64,000 bases of DNA from Thereva unica (Eukaryota; Arthropoda; Insecta; Diptera; Therevidae), in contig OX465281.1 of NCBI GenBank assembly GCA_949987705.1, positions 156,440,393-156,504,392 of the forward strand. Direction: 5' to 3'. Of the stretch, positions 10,013-20,466 are shown piece after piece. Both the position numbers and the translations under genes were made by a program. The stretch's first letter is position 1, and every line of letters starts with the position of its first letter. The notes under the pieces were generated by a model. It ran no database searches. It saw only the letters and a list, made by a program, of their open reading frames with translations, and had not been told where the DNA came from.

Positions 10013-10497
10013 TGAAATTTTGACTATAATGCGGGAATTGGAGCAACTGCTTCCTAATTTTCGTGTATGTCGGCTGCTACTTGGATGCGAGAAGGATGGC
10101 CGAGCAATTCCTCCCGGGTTTCCCCGTTTTCCGACTCGATGTCATTCCTGGCAGGGATTTCTAACATGGTGTCATTGGAGTAGTGCATCCTGGGCCGTCT
10201 TTGTACGTATTGTACTCTTTGTCCATGTTCTTCTGCTTGTCTCCATCCGTTAGCAGAGTTATTTTGTCGGACTCTCGGGTTTCGTGACAAATGAAAGTTT
10301 GGTCTAGGGGGAGGTTATCTATCGTTACCAATAAACCTTGGCTGCCCATTCTGCGATAACCTTGACCGACAGTTGGCGTAAGAGTGGTTTGGTTTTTGGC
10401 AGTAGGAGCATATCATCTGGTTTTGGGGTCGAGGAGTGAAGTGCAACCCATTTAATCTAGTGTAGCAGTTATCTTGTGTGTGTCCCTTTTTTTACAG
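10013..10497 (-). pseudogene. gag: gag 3' part: nucleocapsid zinc knuckles and tail
   Basis: Minus-strand reading gives GHTQDNC (the first knuckle, lacking its leading cysteines next to the LINE insertion), then CSYCQKPNHSYANC, a complete CCHC knuckle, followed by a basic tail ending at a stop near 10054. It is the continuation of the capsid fragment at 12801-13569. The RTE insertion at 10498 separates them, and an A-run at the junction makes the exact frame uncertain. The knuckles would package element RNA. Confidence 0.7.
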
Positions 10498-11132
10498 AAG
10501 GAACAGATGACCATATACTAATAGATGCGCGGCACTGCTCAGAAGTACTAGGTGTTAGATCATTTCGTGGTGCAAACATCGACTCTGACCACTATATGAT
10601 TGGGGCTAGAATCAGAAGCAGAATATCGATAGTAAACGAAGGAAGAACTCGCAAGGAAAGAAAATTTAACGTGAAATTGTTAAAAGAAGAGGAAAAACGA
10701 GAAGAATATGTAGATGAAATAAATAGAAGAGTGACAAATGCAAGTAACGACAGCGCCGAAGACATAGAGGTTAAATGGAGTAACTTAAAAACCCTAATCA
10801 AAGAATCAGCGTCAAATACTCTAGGATACGAGCCCCGTGAAAGAAGAAATGAATGGTTCGACGATGACTGTGCACGAGTAACGCAGGAAAAGAATGTAGC
10901 ATATCAAGTGATGTTACAGAAACACAGAACGAGAAATGCAGCTGAGCTGTACAAAGAAAAAAGAAGGCAGGAGAAAAGAGTGCACAAAGCGAAGAAAAAG
11001 GAGTACTGGGAAAACGAAATGTTAAAAATAGAAGAAGCGAACAGCCGAAACGACGTCAGGCAACTATATAAAAAAGTAAATGAGCACCGAGTCGGTTTCA
11101 AGCCCAGAGTAACTACATATGTGCAAAAATAA
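10498..11132 (+). CDS. RTE LINE: end of endonuclease and linker region
   Basis: The frame begins with the last endonuclease block (DDHILIDARH, then VRSFRGANIDSDHYMIGARI, containing the SDH catalytic motif) and continues into a lysine/glutamate-rich linker that is probably coiled coil (EKRRQEKRVHKAKKK). The N-terminal endonuclease lobes are missing, so it cannot nick DNA. The stop at 11130 falls where the RT frame at 11119 begins, an overlap best explained by a one-base frameshift in what was one ORF. Confidence 0.8.
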
Positions 11133-12795
11133 GAATGGGGAAATTTTAAGCACCAAAGAACTAGTTCTAACTAGATGGCGCGAACACTTCAAAGAACTGC
11201 CAGCTGGAGATGAGGAGCAACCGCCAACAGAAAACGTGGAAGTAGCAGAAGAACTAGCGGGAGATATGCCTACATCAGAAGATGTACAAGACGCAGTAAA
11301 AAAACTGAAAAACAACAAAGCTCCGGGTAAAGATAACATTGTAGCAGAGCTATTAAAAAAAGGAGGTGGAAACGTAATATTAAGCCTGCATGAAATCGTA
11401 ACACTAATATGGACCCAGAAACAAATACCATCGGAATGGAGCGAGGGCATTGTGTGCCCTATACATAAAAAAGGAGATCAGCTAAACTGCCGTAACTATA
11501 GAGGCGTCACTCTACTGAACGTAGCATATAAAGTATTTTCAAATATTTTATACGTTAAACTGCAGCCTTACGCAGAAGAAGCTCTGGGAAACTATCAAAG
11601 CGGGTTCCGTCCCGGAAGATCTACCACAGACCATATTTTCACACTTAGGCAGGTCCTAGAAAAGGCGAATGAATTTAACATAAACATACATTCGCTATTC
11701 ATAGACTTCAGAAACGCCTATGATAAAATAAAACGTGAAGAATTATACAAAGCTATGGAGTACCTAAGATTCCCCAAACACCTCGTAAATTTGACCAAAA
11801 TCACAATGAAAGAGGTATTATGCACAATAAGAATTGAAGGTGAGCTATCAGAACCATTCAACGCCACAGTAGGACTAAGACAAGGAGATGCCCTATCGTG
11901 CTTACTATTTAACGTAGCTATGGAAAAAGTGATAAGAGACGCAGGAATTAACACCGCGGGCAGTATTTTCAACAAGTCGGTACAAATATTGGCGTACGCT
12001 GACGACATCGTAATACTAGCCAGATCCCCCGTAGCAATGAAAGAAGCCTTCATATCGCTAGAAAGAGCAGCAAAGAAACTCGGACTAGCAATTAATGAAG
12101 AGAAAACGAAATATATGTGCATCTCCAAAAGACGTAATGATCGCCAGAATATGGCAATTCATACATACAACATCGAAGCAGTAAAAGAATTTATATATCT
12201 AGGGACGCTAATTTCAAAAGACAACGACACGACATTAGAAGTTAAAAGGAGATTAGCGCTGGGAAACAGATGCTACTTTGGGCTACGTAAACATTTCTTA
12301 TCAAGGAACATATCAAGAAGCACTAAAGTAAAACTGTACAGAACTCTTATAAGGCCAATACTACTGTATGGATCCGAAACCTGGACATTAAGAAGTAACG
12401 AAGAACACCTCCTAGGGTGCTTCGAAAGAAAAATCCTGCGCACTATATATGGAGGAATCAACGAAAACGGTGTTTGGAGGAGAAGATACAATCACGAATT
12501 GTATCAGTTGTATAAAGATCCAAACATCATAAAAACTATAAAAATTAACAGAATCCGATGGGCAGGACATGTTGAACGTAGCAGTGACGACAGCATAACA
12601 AAAATTATTATGAACAAGAGACCAGACGGACACAGAGGTACGGGACGTCCAAAAAAGAGGTATTTAGACAGCGTAGAAGAAGATCTACGAACCCTAGGTA
12701 TAAGAAATTGGAGACTTCAAGCCAGGGACCGACAGTTCTGGAGGAGGATGTTGCAGGAAGCCAAGGCCAATAACAGGCTGTGGCGCTATTTATGA
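11119..12795 (+). CDS. RTE LINE reverse transcriptase and C-terminal region
   Basis: The 558-codon ORF holds all RT blocks: NNKAPGKDNI (65-75), PIHKKGD, NYRGVTLL (126-133), YQSGFRPGRST (159-169), FIDFRNAYD (194-202), GLRQGDALSCLLFN (252-265) and the catalytic YADD at 293-296. The C-terminal third has the RTE signature RIRWAGHVERS, then GRPKKR and a DRQFWRRM block near the end. Target-primed reverse transcription is the known role. The ATG is internal to the original ORF2; the true N-terminus lies in the preceding frame. Confidence 0.9.
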   Translation: MCKNKNGEILSTKELVLTRWREHFKELPAGDEEQPPTENVEVAEELAGDMPTSEDVQDAVKKLKNNKAPGKDNIVAELLKKGGGNVILSLHEIVTLIWTQKQIPSEWSEGIVCPIHKKGDQLNCRNYRGVTLLNVAYKVFSNILYVKLQPYAEEALGNYQSGFRPGRSTTDHIFTLRQVLEKANEFNINIHSLFIDFRNAYDKIKREELYKAMEYLRFPKHLVNLTKITMKEVLCTIRIEGELSEPFNATVGLRQGDALSCLLFNVAMEKVIRDAGINTAGSIFNKSVQILAYADDIVILARSPVAMKEAFISLERAAKKLGLAINEEKTKYMCISKRRNDRQNMAIHTYNIEAVKEFIYLGTLISKDNDTTLEVKRRLALGNRCYFGLRKHFLSRNISRSTKVKLYRTLIRPILLYGSETWTLRSNEEHLLGCFERKILRTIYGGINENGVWRRRYNHELYQLYKDPNIIKTIKINRIRWAGHVERSSDDSITKIIMNKRPDGHRGTGRPKKRYLDSVEEDLRTLGIRNWRLQARDRQFWRRMLQEAKANNRLWRYL

Positions 12796-12800
12796 TGATG

Positions 12801-13569
12801 ACAGATAGGCAGTGGTTTCGAAGAGTTTCCATTGTTTTTGTTTGGGTAGGAGTACGAGGGCATACGCAGACTCTGATCGATTGCATGTGATAGAGTCGCG
12901 AAGTGTAGTTTCGCCTTTGGCTTTTACTAATATTTTTAGATTATTACTCAACAGGCCGTCTTTAAAAGTTCGAACCGTCAAATCATTGTTTTCTTGTATT
13001 AAATACGTTCTTGCACCTGCATCTGGTACAGTGGAGTAAGTGATGGAGTTTAGTGAAGTTAACATTTGAGAAAGACGCTGTCCGTATTCTTGTACAGTTT
13101 CTCTAGGGCCTTGTACAACTTTGTGTAATTCATTTTGAATCAAGGAACGTGATTTTGCTTCCTTGAAGTTTGCTTTTAAATCCCCTTTTAATTGGTCCCA
13201 TGTATTATATGTCTGGTATTCAATTAGCTCGAACGCAGGTCCTTCCAGACGGGTTTTTATAACGTTTAGAAACAATTTTGCGTCTGCTTCCGATGTCGAA
13301 GAGGTAAATATTAAATCGCAATACGTGAGGAATTTGGGAAGATCGGCAGGGTTTCCATTGAAAGAGGGTACTAAGCTATGTATATCGGATAGCTTTACTT
13401 GCACTTCCATCTTTGTTTCACAGTCAAAAAAAGGTAATTCTTTAAATAGGCGTCGAATTTCAGAAAGGGCTCTTGCTCTAGATCGAGTGTAAGTCGGGGA
13501 TCGATCTAGTAAACTTTTCAAAACGAATTTGGGAAAATCTTCCTTTTCTCGTTTTTGTTTTGGAGGCAT
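12801..13569 (-). CDS. gag: gypsy gag: matrix/capsid part
   Basis: The ATG at 13569 opens a frame running into the RTE insertion at 12800 (about 255 codons before LINE-derived residues). The N-terminus is lysine-rich (MPPKQKREKEDFPK). The capsid-like core has VPSFNGNPADLPKFLTYCD, FLNVIKTRLEGPAF and ETVQEYGQRL, the same order as in the gag at 29374-30186. It would form the particle shell. The zinc knuckles follow beyond the LINE at 10013-10497. The start is supported by the following uninterrupted frame and its distance from the PBS. Confidence 0.8.
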
Positions 13570-13746
13570 TGGCTACTCCGTAGTAACTGGGCGTGTTAAC
13601 ACATAAGAACAGAGCACCTGATTAGGGAAAAAAAATCACCAAAACATTGTTCGTATCGCCAAGGATTTATAAAGGATTGTAATAAAAAGAGCCTTTTTCG
13701 GCTTTTGTATGCTTCGAAAGAAACTACATATGGGTGACACACTTAA

Positions 13747-14485
13747 GGGGGGGTTCCTTTGATCGGCGATGAAAAAATCGTTTTTTTTTTACATATTATC
13801 AATCTATAATATGTTAAAAACATGATCCTAAAACCGTTTTGCATTTTATGCAGTTTTTAGAAAGTTACAGTGCTTCAAAGAGAAGCGTGCAACTGTCAAA
13901 GCAGTACAACTAGCCGCGCGTTCTAAAACTTTAAACGCGTTTTTCGGAAACTTGATATTTTCAGTGCGCGGTACAATGTATCTCGAGAACCACTTATCGG
14001 ATTCACTTGAAATTTTAAAGTCTTGTGTAAAATTTAATTTAGGGGGCCTTGGTCCATTACTAATAATATATTTTAATAATAAACAATTTTACGCTTGTCT
14101 TAAACAAACAAAACACGCTCCAAAACACGACCTTAATTTTCAAGTGGATAACTTTGTCTGTTCTTTTTATCAAAATTTCGGAAATTTTGGTTCTAGGGCC
14201 CCTAAATACGTTTATTTAACTAACTTAAAAAATGTTTATGTTTCACTGACCCCTACGACCCTGGGGAACGTACCGCGCAGACGCATGCATGGCGCGCAAG
14301 GCCTCACGGCGATTTGGCTGGAGCCGCCATTTTGAATTGAAAGAGGGGGGAAAAAATAAATTTAGGGACTCTTTTTATCAATAAACATTGTACAAAAAAC
14401 CGTTTGTTCATATTACATTTCTTTATACCTCAAAAAAATTCACCAAAGTGACGAACTTTTCAGAGTCGATCAGAGGAACCTCCCC
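13747..14485. mobile_element. piggyBac-like MITE with TTAA target duplication
   Basis: TTAA flanks both ends (13743-13746 and 14486-14489). The terminal inverted repeats are GGGGGGGTTCCTTTGATCG and its counterpart CGATCAGAGGAACCTCCCC (two differences). No transposase ORF is present. TTAA targeting with G-rich ends is typical of piggyBac-type non-autonomous elements. Confidence 0.8.
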
Positions 14486-14887
14486 TTAAACGAAAGGTAA
14501 AATTTTTGTGATCAAATTAATGTCGTGATCGCCTCAGAAAAAAAAGTCGCTAAACCGAAAAGTCTCAAGAAAAGGAGCAAAAAGAAATTGCTTCGTTTAC
14601 ACTATCGAAGTCTCAAGTTATATTTTCCTTTAAAATCTCTATAGTTTTTTTTTAATTTCACCATGCACTTTTAAATCAATATTAGGTGTCAAAATTTTCT
14701 TTAATATTTTTATTTTCAGTTGATTAACTTATTTAAAGTGAAAAGGGAAATTTAGCAAAGAGCACTTACTTGCTAACGGCGGTTGCTTGATGCACCACCA
14801 ATGTCCGTTTGATGAAGCTGAGTCTTCGATGTGCCTTCGCTGGGTTTTTAAAGTTTTAAAGAATAGCCTCTACAAGATGCGTTGTAA

Positions 14888-15150
14888 GTTAAAGTTGAGT
14901 TATTTGCAGGATCCTCTGCGGATGCAGGCACCTCTGCAAGGCGAGTTGTGAGTTAAAGTTGAGTTATATGCAGGATCCTCTGCGGATGCAGGTACCTCTG
15001 CAAGGCGAGTTGTGAGTTAAAGTTGAGTTATAAGCAGGATCCTCTGCGGATGCAGGTACCTCTGCAAGGTGAGTTGTGAGTTAAATTTGAGTTATATGCA
15101 GGATCCTCTGCGGATGCAGGTACCTCTGCAAGATGAGTTGTGAGTTAAAG
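14888..15150 (-). repeat. 65-66 bp tandem repeat in the provirus leader
   Basis: Four copies of a unit containing GATCCTCTGCGGATGCAGG, CACCTCTGCAAGGCGAGTTG and GAGTTAAAGTTGAGTTAT, with few differences. It lies just downstream of the PBS in transcript order. Confidence 0.85.
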
Positions 15151-15163
15151 GATGTTCGTTTAT

Positions 15164-15179
15164 CCCACCGCTGCCACCA
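15164..15179 (-). other. Primer binding site of the gypsy provirus
   Basis: On the minus strand TGGTGGCAGCGGTGGG begins 2 nt after the LTR end. The same 16 nt are the PBS of the third LTR element (30886-30901). It begins with TGG, the complement of tRNA CCA; the tRNA species was not determined. Confidence 0.75.
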
Positions 15180-15181
15180 AA

Positions 15182-16038
15182 TGTTATAAACCGTGAACCG
15201 CCGTGCTTTCCTACTTTAGGAGAAGAGCGGCCGCGGGGAGTTTCGGTATAGAACACTTAATTTTTCTTTTATAGTTCAATAAAAACGTACGGAGTACACA
15301 ATAATAAATGTTTTATTCAAATTTCAAAATTAAACTTAGAGATTTTACATTTATCTCAACACAAAAAAGTAAAAGAAAGAGTAATGATTACCGAACTAAA
15401 CGCACGGAGTGAATTTATTAATTTTATGTTTAAACTTTGAGATTTTACATTTATCTCAACACCAAAAAGTAAAAGAAAGAGTAATGATTACTGAACTAAA
15501 CGCACGGAGTGAATTGATTAATTTATTGTTTAAACTTTGAGATTTTACATTTATCTCAACACAAAAAAGTAAAGAAACAATAATGATTACCGTACTAAAC
15601 GCACGGAGTGAATTGATTCCGAACTGCTCGGAATGAAGGTCCTGACGAAACTCAACTTGGTTAAATTTCTTTTCTTCCAGCTAGCCTAGGGAAGCCGTGC
15701 TTTATCAGCAAAATAACCCACGCCGTTGGTTATCTTGAAATATACGTTGAAACTCTTAGAGGCATTGTAACCTGATACGGTTTACGATTTGCGCATGTGT
15801 GGCTGCACATGCGCGCTGTGGTTATCATAAATTTAGGATTTTATGTTGACTATGCAATTTTAAGGGTTTGAATTTAACGTTGCACTTGAGCAAAGAATTT
15901 ACAAGTCTTGAAATTTGAGATTTTGTTTCAAGAGGAATTTTTGATAATTTTTGTTGACTAATGGGAATGTGTTTTCTAAGAAATATTAATGTGTTCGAGA
16001 TTGAACATATTATGGATATCGTTATGGATATCATAACA
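15182..16038 (-). repeat. 5' LTR of the errantivirus-like provirus
   Basis: The minus strand starts TGTTATGATATCC at 16038 and ends TTATAACA at 15182, matching TGTTAT...ATAACA ends, and is followed 2 nt later by the PBS. The length is 857 bp. Three direct copies of a 100 bp unit (starting near 15339, 15439 and 15539; GATTTTACATTTATCTCAAC...) lie in the middle. No second LTR is present in the window. Confidence 0.75.
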
Positions 16039-16193
16039 ACGTGTAAAACTGGGTGTTGTTATATTTTTATTCAAAATAATAAAGTTACAAAATAAAACTT
16101 AAAAAAATTCAGTTATACAAACAGATGAACTTCAAAATATTTAAAATATTTGTGGTTAATAATATTGTTTTTGAACATGTTTCATACATTTTT
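16039..16193 (-). other. 3' flank of the decayed DUF7869 gene
   Basis: A/T-rich with AATAAA-like motifs on the minus strand, consistent with a polyadenylation region for the gene at 16194-18075. No ORF. Confidence 0.4.
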
Positions 16194-18075
16194 TTATTCG
16201 TCTCCGTCGGATGGCAAAGTAGGTTCTGAAACACCTTTTACATTTTCATAAAATTTGATTTCTTCTTCCTGTAAATATTTATAAAGCTTCTTAATGTCTT
16301 TGAGTTTTTCATCTTTTATGGGTACACAAAATGATCGTACATACAACCTATCTTTATCTGTTGGCATTCTTAAATTTTTTGGGGTAACTTTAGGCTTCAA
16401 CAATTTGAATTTTGTCCAAACATTACTGTTCCCACTTTCAGATACTTGAATGCAGGCTGCGTTCTCAACGTAAATGATCCTTGTGTATTTTGTGATGGTG
16501 AAGTTTTCTTTTTTTGAGATTACATTTTTTTTGAAGAACTGCATAAAGTAACTATTGAAACAAAAAACTTAATATCCGGGAAAAGGACAAAATCTTGTTG
16601 TTCTTTAAAATGGGTTAACCAGTCTGATGGGACAGCAGCTCTTTCTATGTTCTTTTTTATTCTGCCTAAGCAGGCAAAGTCAATGTCGCACTGCAAAAAT
16701 GAATGCCCTCTAATAGGAAAATGCTGATGTACAGTCTTAATCTTTGTTTGGTTTACAAGTGTTGTCATGAAGTGAACCATTGCGTGGTTTCTGTTCTGTC
16801 CTGTACAGGCGTCACTAAATATATACAATCTATCGCATTCCGGTCCAACTCTGTTCAAAATGAAATGATTTAGGCATGAAAGCACCTCATTTACTTTTAG
16901 CATCGCATTCATTCCAGCAATAAAAGTAAGCCTTATCATCTTCATAACTGTATCTATGAATACCAAAAGTATACATCCACATTTGGCGTAAATAAAAAAT
17001 TTCACTCACCGGGAGGTGTGGCAATGGTACATGTTGCATAAAATCAAAAACTATACATTGTACATTCTTTTTTTCCTTTGCTAAAGTTTTGGCTTTATTG
17101 AAATTTACTTTAAAAGCGTTAGCCCTTGCCAAGTGAACTTTTAAGCTAATTTTTGTGTCATTAATCAGTTTTTCAGTTTTAGCTTTCTCAGCATTGGCTA
17201 TGGTTGCCTTCAGTTCTGCACATGTGCCGCAAACATCAGTTTTTGGCCTCCCAAATGGGAGATTAAAATTATTAATAAAATAGTTCCTGTAGACATGTAG
17301 TTTTGGTGCACAGCAAATCTTATCTTGATCACCTCCTTGTTTAATGAACTGTAAACAGCATGTTTTAGATTCCCTTTCTAAGAACATTCTATGCATTTTT
17401 GCCACACTCAATTCGCTTTGCAGAAAATAATTAACTTTTGAGGCATAATGGGTTTGGTACGTATCTGTTTGGTCGGTTGTGGTGTTTACCACGACCCTCA
17501 TAAGCTATTATATTTTTGGACTTTAATGTACATAGTCGTTTTACCCTGTTGCGATTTTTTTCACCAAAAATACTGCAAAATGCTGTTCTGCAAACATTTA
17601 TCTCTTCCAAGCCAAAGCGTACGAAATAATAATACATTGCAGTTCTTTTCTTGCTCTTCTTTGGAGTACCTACATATAAGGTTTTATACCACCTTGTAAA
17701 TAAATATCCTGTTCAGTCTTGTTACCTATATTATTAAACGATTCTAACAGTCTTTGCCGCTGATCTTCAGAAACTTTCCGAAAACAACCTTTCTTGCATC
17801 TACAATAAAAAAGGAAAATGTTGATAAATTTCTAGTATAATCTTCATTTTTGGTAGCAGATATAAAATAATATTACTAACTTACTTGCAATCGGGTCCTA
17901 CCACTTTTTTAGGAACCTCAACCCCTTTCCAAGAGGTATGAGGCAGTCCTCGAACCCTTTGTGTTTTTATTTTGTTTCGTTTCCAATTGGAGCACCTTAA
18001 GCTGATTCATCTCTTGTTCGTCTTTTTCTTTTTATACCTTCCGATGAAAAGTCAACTTACTCACTCATTTTATCA
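16194..18075 (-). pseudogene. Decayed DUF7869/GQN-motif gene (second copy)
   Basis: Parts of one protein fall in different frames: an exon 1-like segment (about 18075-17885, RVRGLPHTSWKGV, ending DCK at a GTAAGT donor), a TAG acceptor near 17806 continuing CKKGCFRK, then 17637-17431 (FGLEEINVCRTAFCSIF), 17501-16890 (FGRPKTDVCGTCAEL, then YFYCWNE), 17005-16520 (FSDACTGQNRN, then RGHSFLQCDIDF) and 16544-16194 (C-terminus). At least four one-base shifts are needed, so it is a pseudogene. The motif order (CKxxC, GRPxTDxC, WNE, SDxCxGQNxN, GHSF..DxDF) matches the intact gene at 1546-3600, but the sequences are clearly diverged, so it is a different lineage. No inverted-repeat ends were found for it; the CsRn1-like retrotransposon begins about 160 bp beyond its 5' end. 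Confidence 0.75.
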
Positions 18076-18238
18076 CTTCAGAGATTGAATTGCAATGCCC
18101 AAAAGTCTGACGAAATCGTTAAATATGATTTATTCGGGGATTCCCCCATTTATTTCGTTCGCAGCTTTTTTCCTGAACTCAACTACAACTGAAGGTTCTG
18201 CAAAGGTGGCGTGACATTGGTTGTCAAAAGGTAATCGC
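18076..18238. other. Unassigned flank before the LTR retrotransposon
   Basis: No ORF or repeat recognised. It ends in ATCGC (18234-18238), which pairs with GTCGC at 28276-28280 as a 5 bp target duplication with one mismatch. Confidence 0.5.
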
Positions 18239-18695
18239 TGTAGCAGACGCTACTTGTATATACGTTTTTCGTTGTAATAAGTTTTATTCAAGTATCCACT
18301 CAGTTTCTGTTCTAATAATTTTAAGTACAGTGTTTTTGGTTACGTCACAATTTGGATTCTCACTACTACTATGAAATACACTTGGGGAATTTGGATTGTT
18401 ATATCACTTATGTATACACTGTACACAGAATCAATTTTAAAAACATAGCCACACAAATATTGTGATATTAAAAATTATTTTGAATATTTGTGAGAGTATT
18501 AGTTAGTAGCTTATTCAAAAAGGAAGTCTCCTATAATAAGTAAATAAAAAACCGTTATGTAATTTTTTAATGTGACATAATAAAAAATATAAAAATCTTA
18601 AACTATTAAATATAATAATAAATAAATATTAAATAAATATTTTAAATAAAAGAGTAACAAAAAAATAAAAGATGTGAAGTAATAGTTTTTATTGG

Positions 18696-18697
<2 letters not shown>

Positions 18698-18732
<35 letters not shown>
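18698..18732. repeat. (TA)n microsatellite
   Basis: A pure TA run within the 5' LTR; the mariner-like element starts immediately after its final TA. Confidence 0.9.
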
Positions 18733-18735
<3 letters not shown>

Positions 18736-18747
18736 GGTGAGAGAAAA

Positions 18748-20039
18748 GTCCGGCACCGGTTCGATATTTCCTAAACGGTAGGTTTTCGTGAAAAAAGTTT
18801 GAAGCAAAAGTTGCTCAGCTTGGAGGGTAGATTCGTTTGAACACAAAACTCACCCCCACCCACTCACCCCCTCGCAGGGGGTGGGGGTAACTCCAAATTT
18901 TTAAATAGTAACCCCCATTTTTTTTCACGGATTATGATTCTCCGAAGAAAAATATGAAACTTTTGCCTTAAAATTTTTTTAATCCGAAGCTTCCCTGCAC
19001 CCCCAAAACGAATTTTTGAGGGTGGGGAATAGTCCGGCACCGGTTCGATATTTCCTAAACGGTAGGTTTTCGTGAAAAAAGTTTGAAGCAAAAGTTGCTC
19101 AGCTTGGAGGGTAGATTCGTTTGAACACAAAACTCACCCCCAACCCACTCACCCCCTCGCAGGGGGTGGGGGTAACTCCAAATTTTTAAATAGCAACCCC
19201 CATTTTTTTTCACGGATTATGATTCTCCGAAGAAAAATATGAAACTTTTGCCTTAAAATTTTTTTAATCCGAAGCTTCCCTGCACCCCCAAAACGAATTT
19301 TTGAGGGTGGGGAATAGTCCGGCACCGGTTCGATATTTCCTAAACGGTAGGTTTTCGTGAAAAAAGTTTGTAGCAAAAGTTGCTCAGCTTGGAGGGTAGA
19401 TTCGTTTGAACACAAAACTCACCCCCACCCACTCACCCCCTCGCAGGGGGTGGGGGTAACTCCAAATTTTTAAATAGCAACCCCCATTTTTTTTCACGGA
19501 TTATGATTCTCCGAAGAAAAATATGAAACTTTCGCTTTAACATTTTTTTTATCCGAAACTTCCCTGCACCCCCAAAATGAATTTTTGGGGATGGGGAATA
19601 GTCCGGCACCGTTTCGATATTTTCTGAACGGTAGGTTTTCGTGAAAAAAGTTTGTAGCAAAGGTTGCTCACCTTGGAGGGTAGAATTGTTTGAACACAAA
19701 ACTCATCCCCACCCACTCACCCCCTCGCAGGGGGTGGGGGTAACTCCAAATTTTTAAATAGCAACCCCCTTTTTTTCACGGATTATGATTCTCCGAAGAA
19801 AAATATGAAACTTTCGCCTTAACATTTTTTTATCCGAAGCTTCCCTGCACCCCCAAAATGAATTTTTGGGGATGGGGAATAGTCCGGCACCGTTTCGATA
19901 TTTTCTGAACAGTAGGTTTTCGTGAAAAAAGTTTGTAGCAAAAGGTGCTCAGGTTGGAGGGTAGAATCGTTTGAACACAAAACTCACCCCCACCCACTCA
20001 CCCCCTCACGGGGGGTGGGGGTAACTCTAAAATTTTAAA
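18748..20039 (+). repeat. Left terminal tandem array, 284 bp unit
   Basis: Units start GTCCGGCACCGGTTCGATAT near 18748, 19032, 19316, 19601 and 19885. The first three are nearly identical; the outer-to-inner trend is increasing divergence (the fourth and fifth have GTTTCG and GGGGATGGGG variants). Each contains a GC-rich hairpin (CCCCCTCGCAGGGGGTGGGG). Confidence 0.9.
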
Positions 20040-20220
20040 TAGCCGTTATGAAAATTGAGACCTCCAGTATCCTGTTTTTCAAATCATGAATGTCAGCAGG
20101 CTTACTTTCATAGAATGGATTTTTCAAGACAAGAATCAGAACAACAGGGTCTATCAGTGTAACTCCGCTTAATCAAAATTTCAATACTGTCTCTTTCTGA
20201 GAACATATCGTCTCGGTTAA
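20040..20220 (-). pseudogene. Inverted, internally deleted transposase fragment
   Basis: 20040-20135 is the reverse complement of the transposase 3' region (compare 21424-21510). About 20150-20220 on the minus strand encodes FSERDSIEILIKRSYTD, matching the transposase N-terminus (TERERIEILIMRGYGD). The middle of the gene is missing. It is in opposite orientation to the intact gene. Confidence 0.75.
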
Positions 20221-20466
20221 GAATGTAACAAAAAAACAAGAACCTAACAAGAACGAATTCTCGTGGATACTTTTCAATAAACATTTGTAAAAGATCAGAA
20301 GGCAAGAGTGCAATTTCAGATCAATAGTTGATGCCTTTAAATTGGAAAAATCTTTTTCAAACTTTGAATACCGGCCTGAAATATCTGGTTTCATTTCCAT
20401 TGGGATATCACACCTACGTTTTCTTCTAGAATTGTACTTGTAATCTAAGTTTATTTTATTATAACC
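20221..20466. other. Spacer upstream of the mariner-like transposase
   Basis: No repeat or motif recognised. It separates the inverted fragment from the intact gene and presumably holds the promoter and 5' UTR. Confidence 0.4.

Larger units (their letters stand above)
10498..12800 (+). mobile_element. 5'-truncated RTE-type LINE inserted in gag
   Basis: The element starts inside the endonuclease domain (DHILIDARH) and ends with TGATGATG, the short-repeat tail typical of RTE LINEs. ACAG flanks both sides (10494-10497 and 12801-12804), a short tentative target duplication. It lies on the strand opposite to the provirus. The visible body has one frameshift. Confidence 0.8.
13570..15163 (-). other. 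Provirus leader (5' UTR) with MITE and minisatellite
   Basis: No ORF. Between the gag ATG and PBS lie a TTAA MITE (13747-14485), about 300 bp of A/T-rich sequence with several A runs (14490-14800) and four copies of a 65-66 bp tandem repeat (about 14888-15150). Confidence 0.7.
3872..16038 (-). mobile_element. Errantivirus-like Ty3/gypsy provirus, nested and 3'-truncated
   Basis: Read on the minus strand the order is LTR (16038-15182), PBS (15179-15164), gag, protease, RT/RNase H, integrase, env. The env-like ORF and the gene order fit insect errantivirus-like gypsy elements. Insertions split it: a TTAA MITE in the leader, an RTE LINE in gag, and a Helentron-like element between RNase H and integrase. 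The 3' half of env and the 3' LTR are missing where the DUF7869 transposon abuts. It cannot be a functional provirus. Confidence 0.85.

Noticed and set aside
18864..19699. Repeated 88 aa ORFs beginning MCSNESTLQ
   Set aside because: They fall in the 284 bp terminal array of the mariner-like element and have no sign of coding constraint beyond repeat identity.
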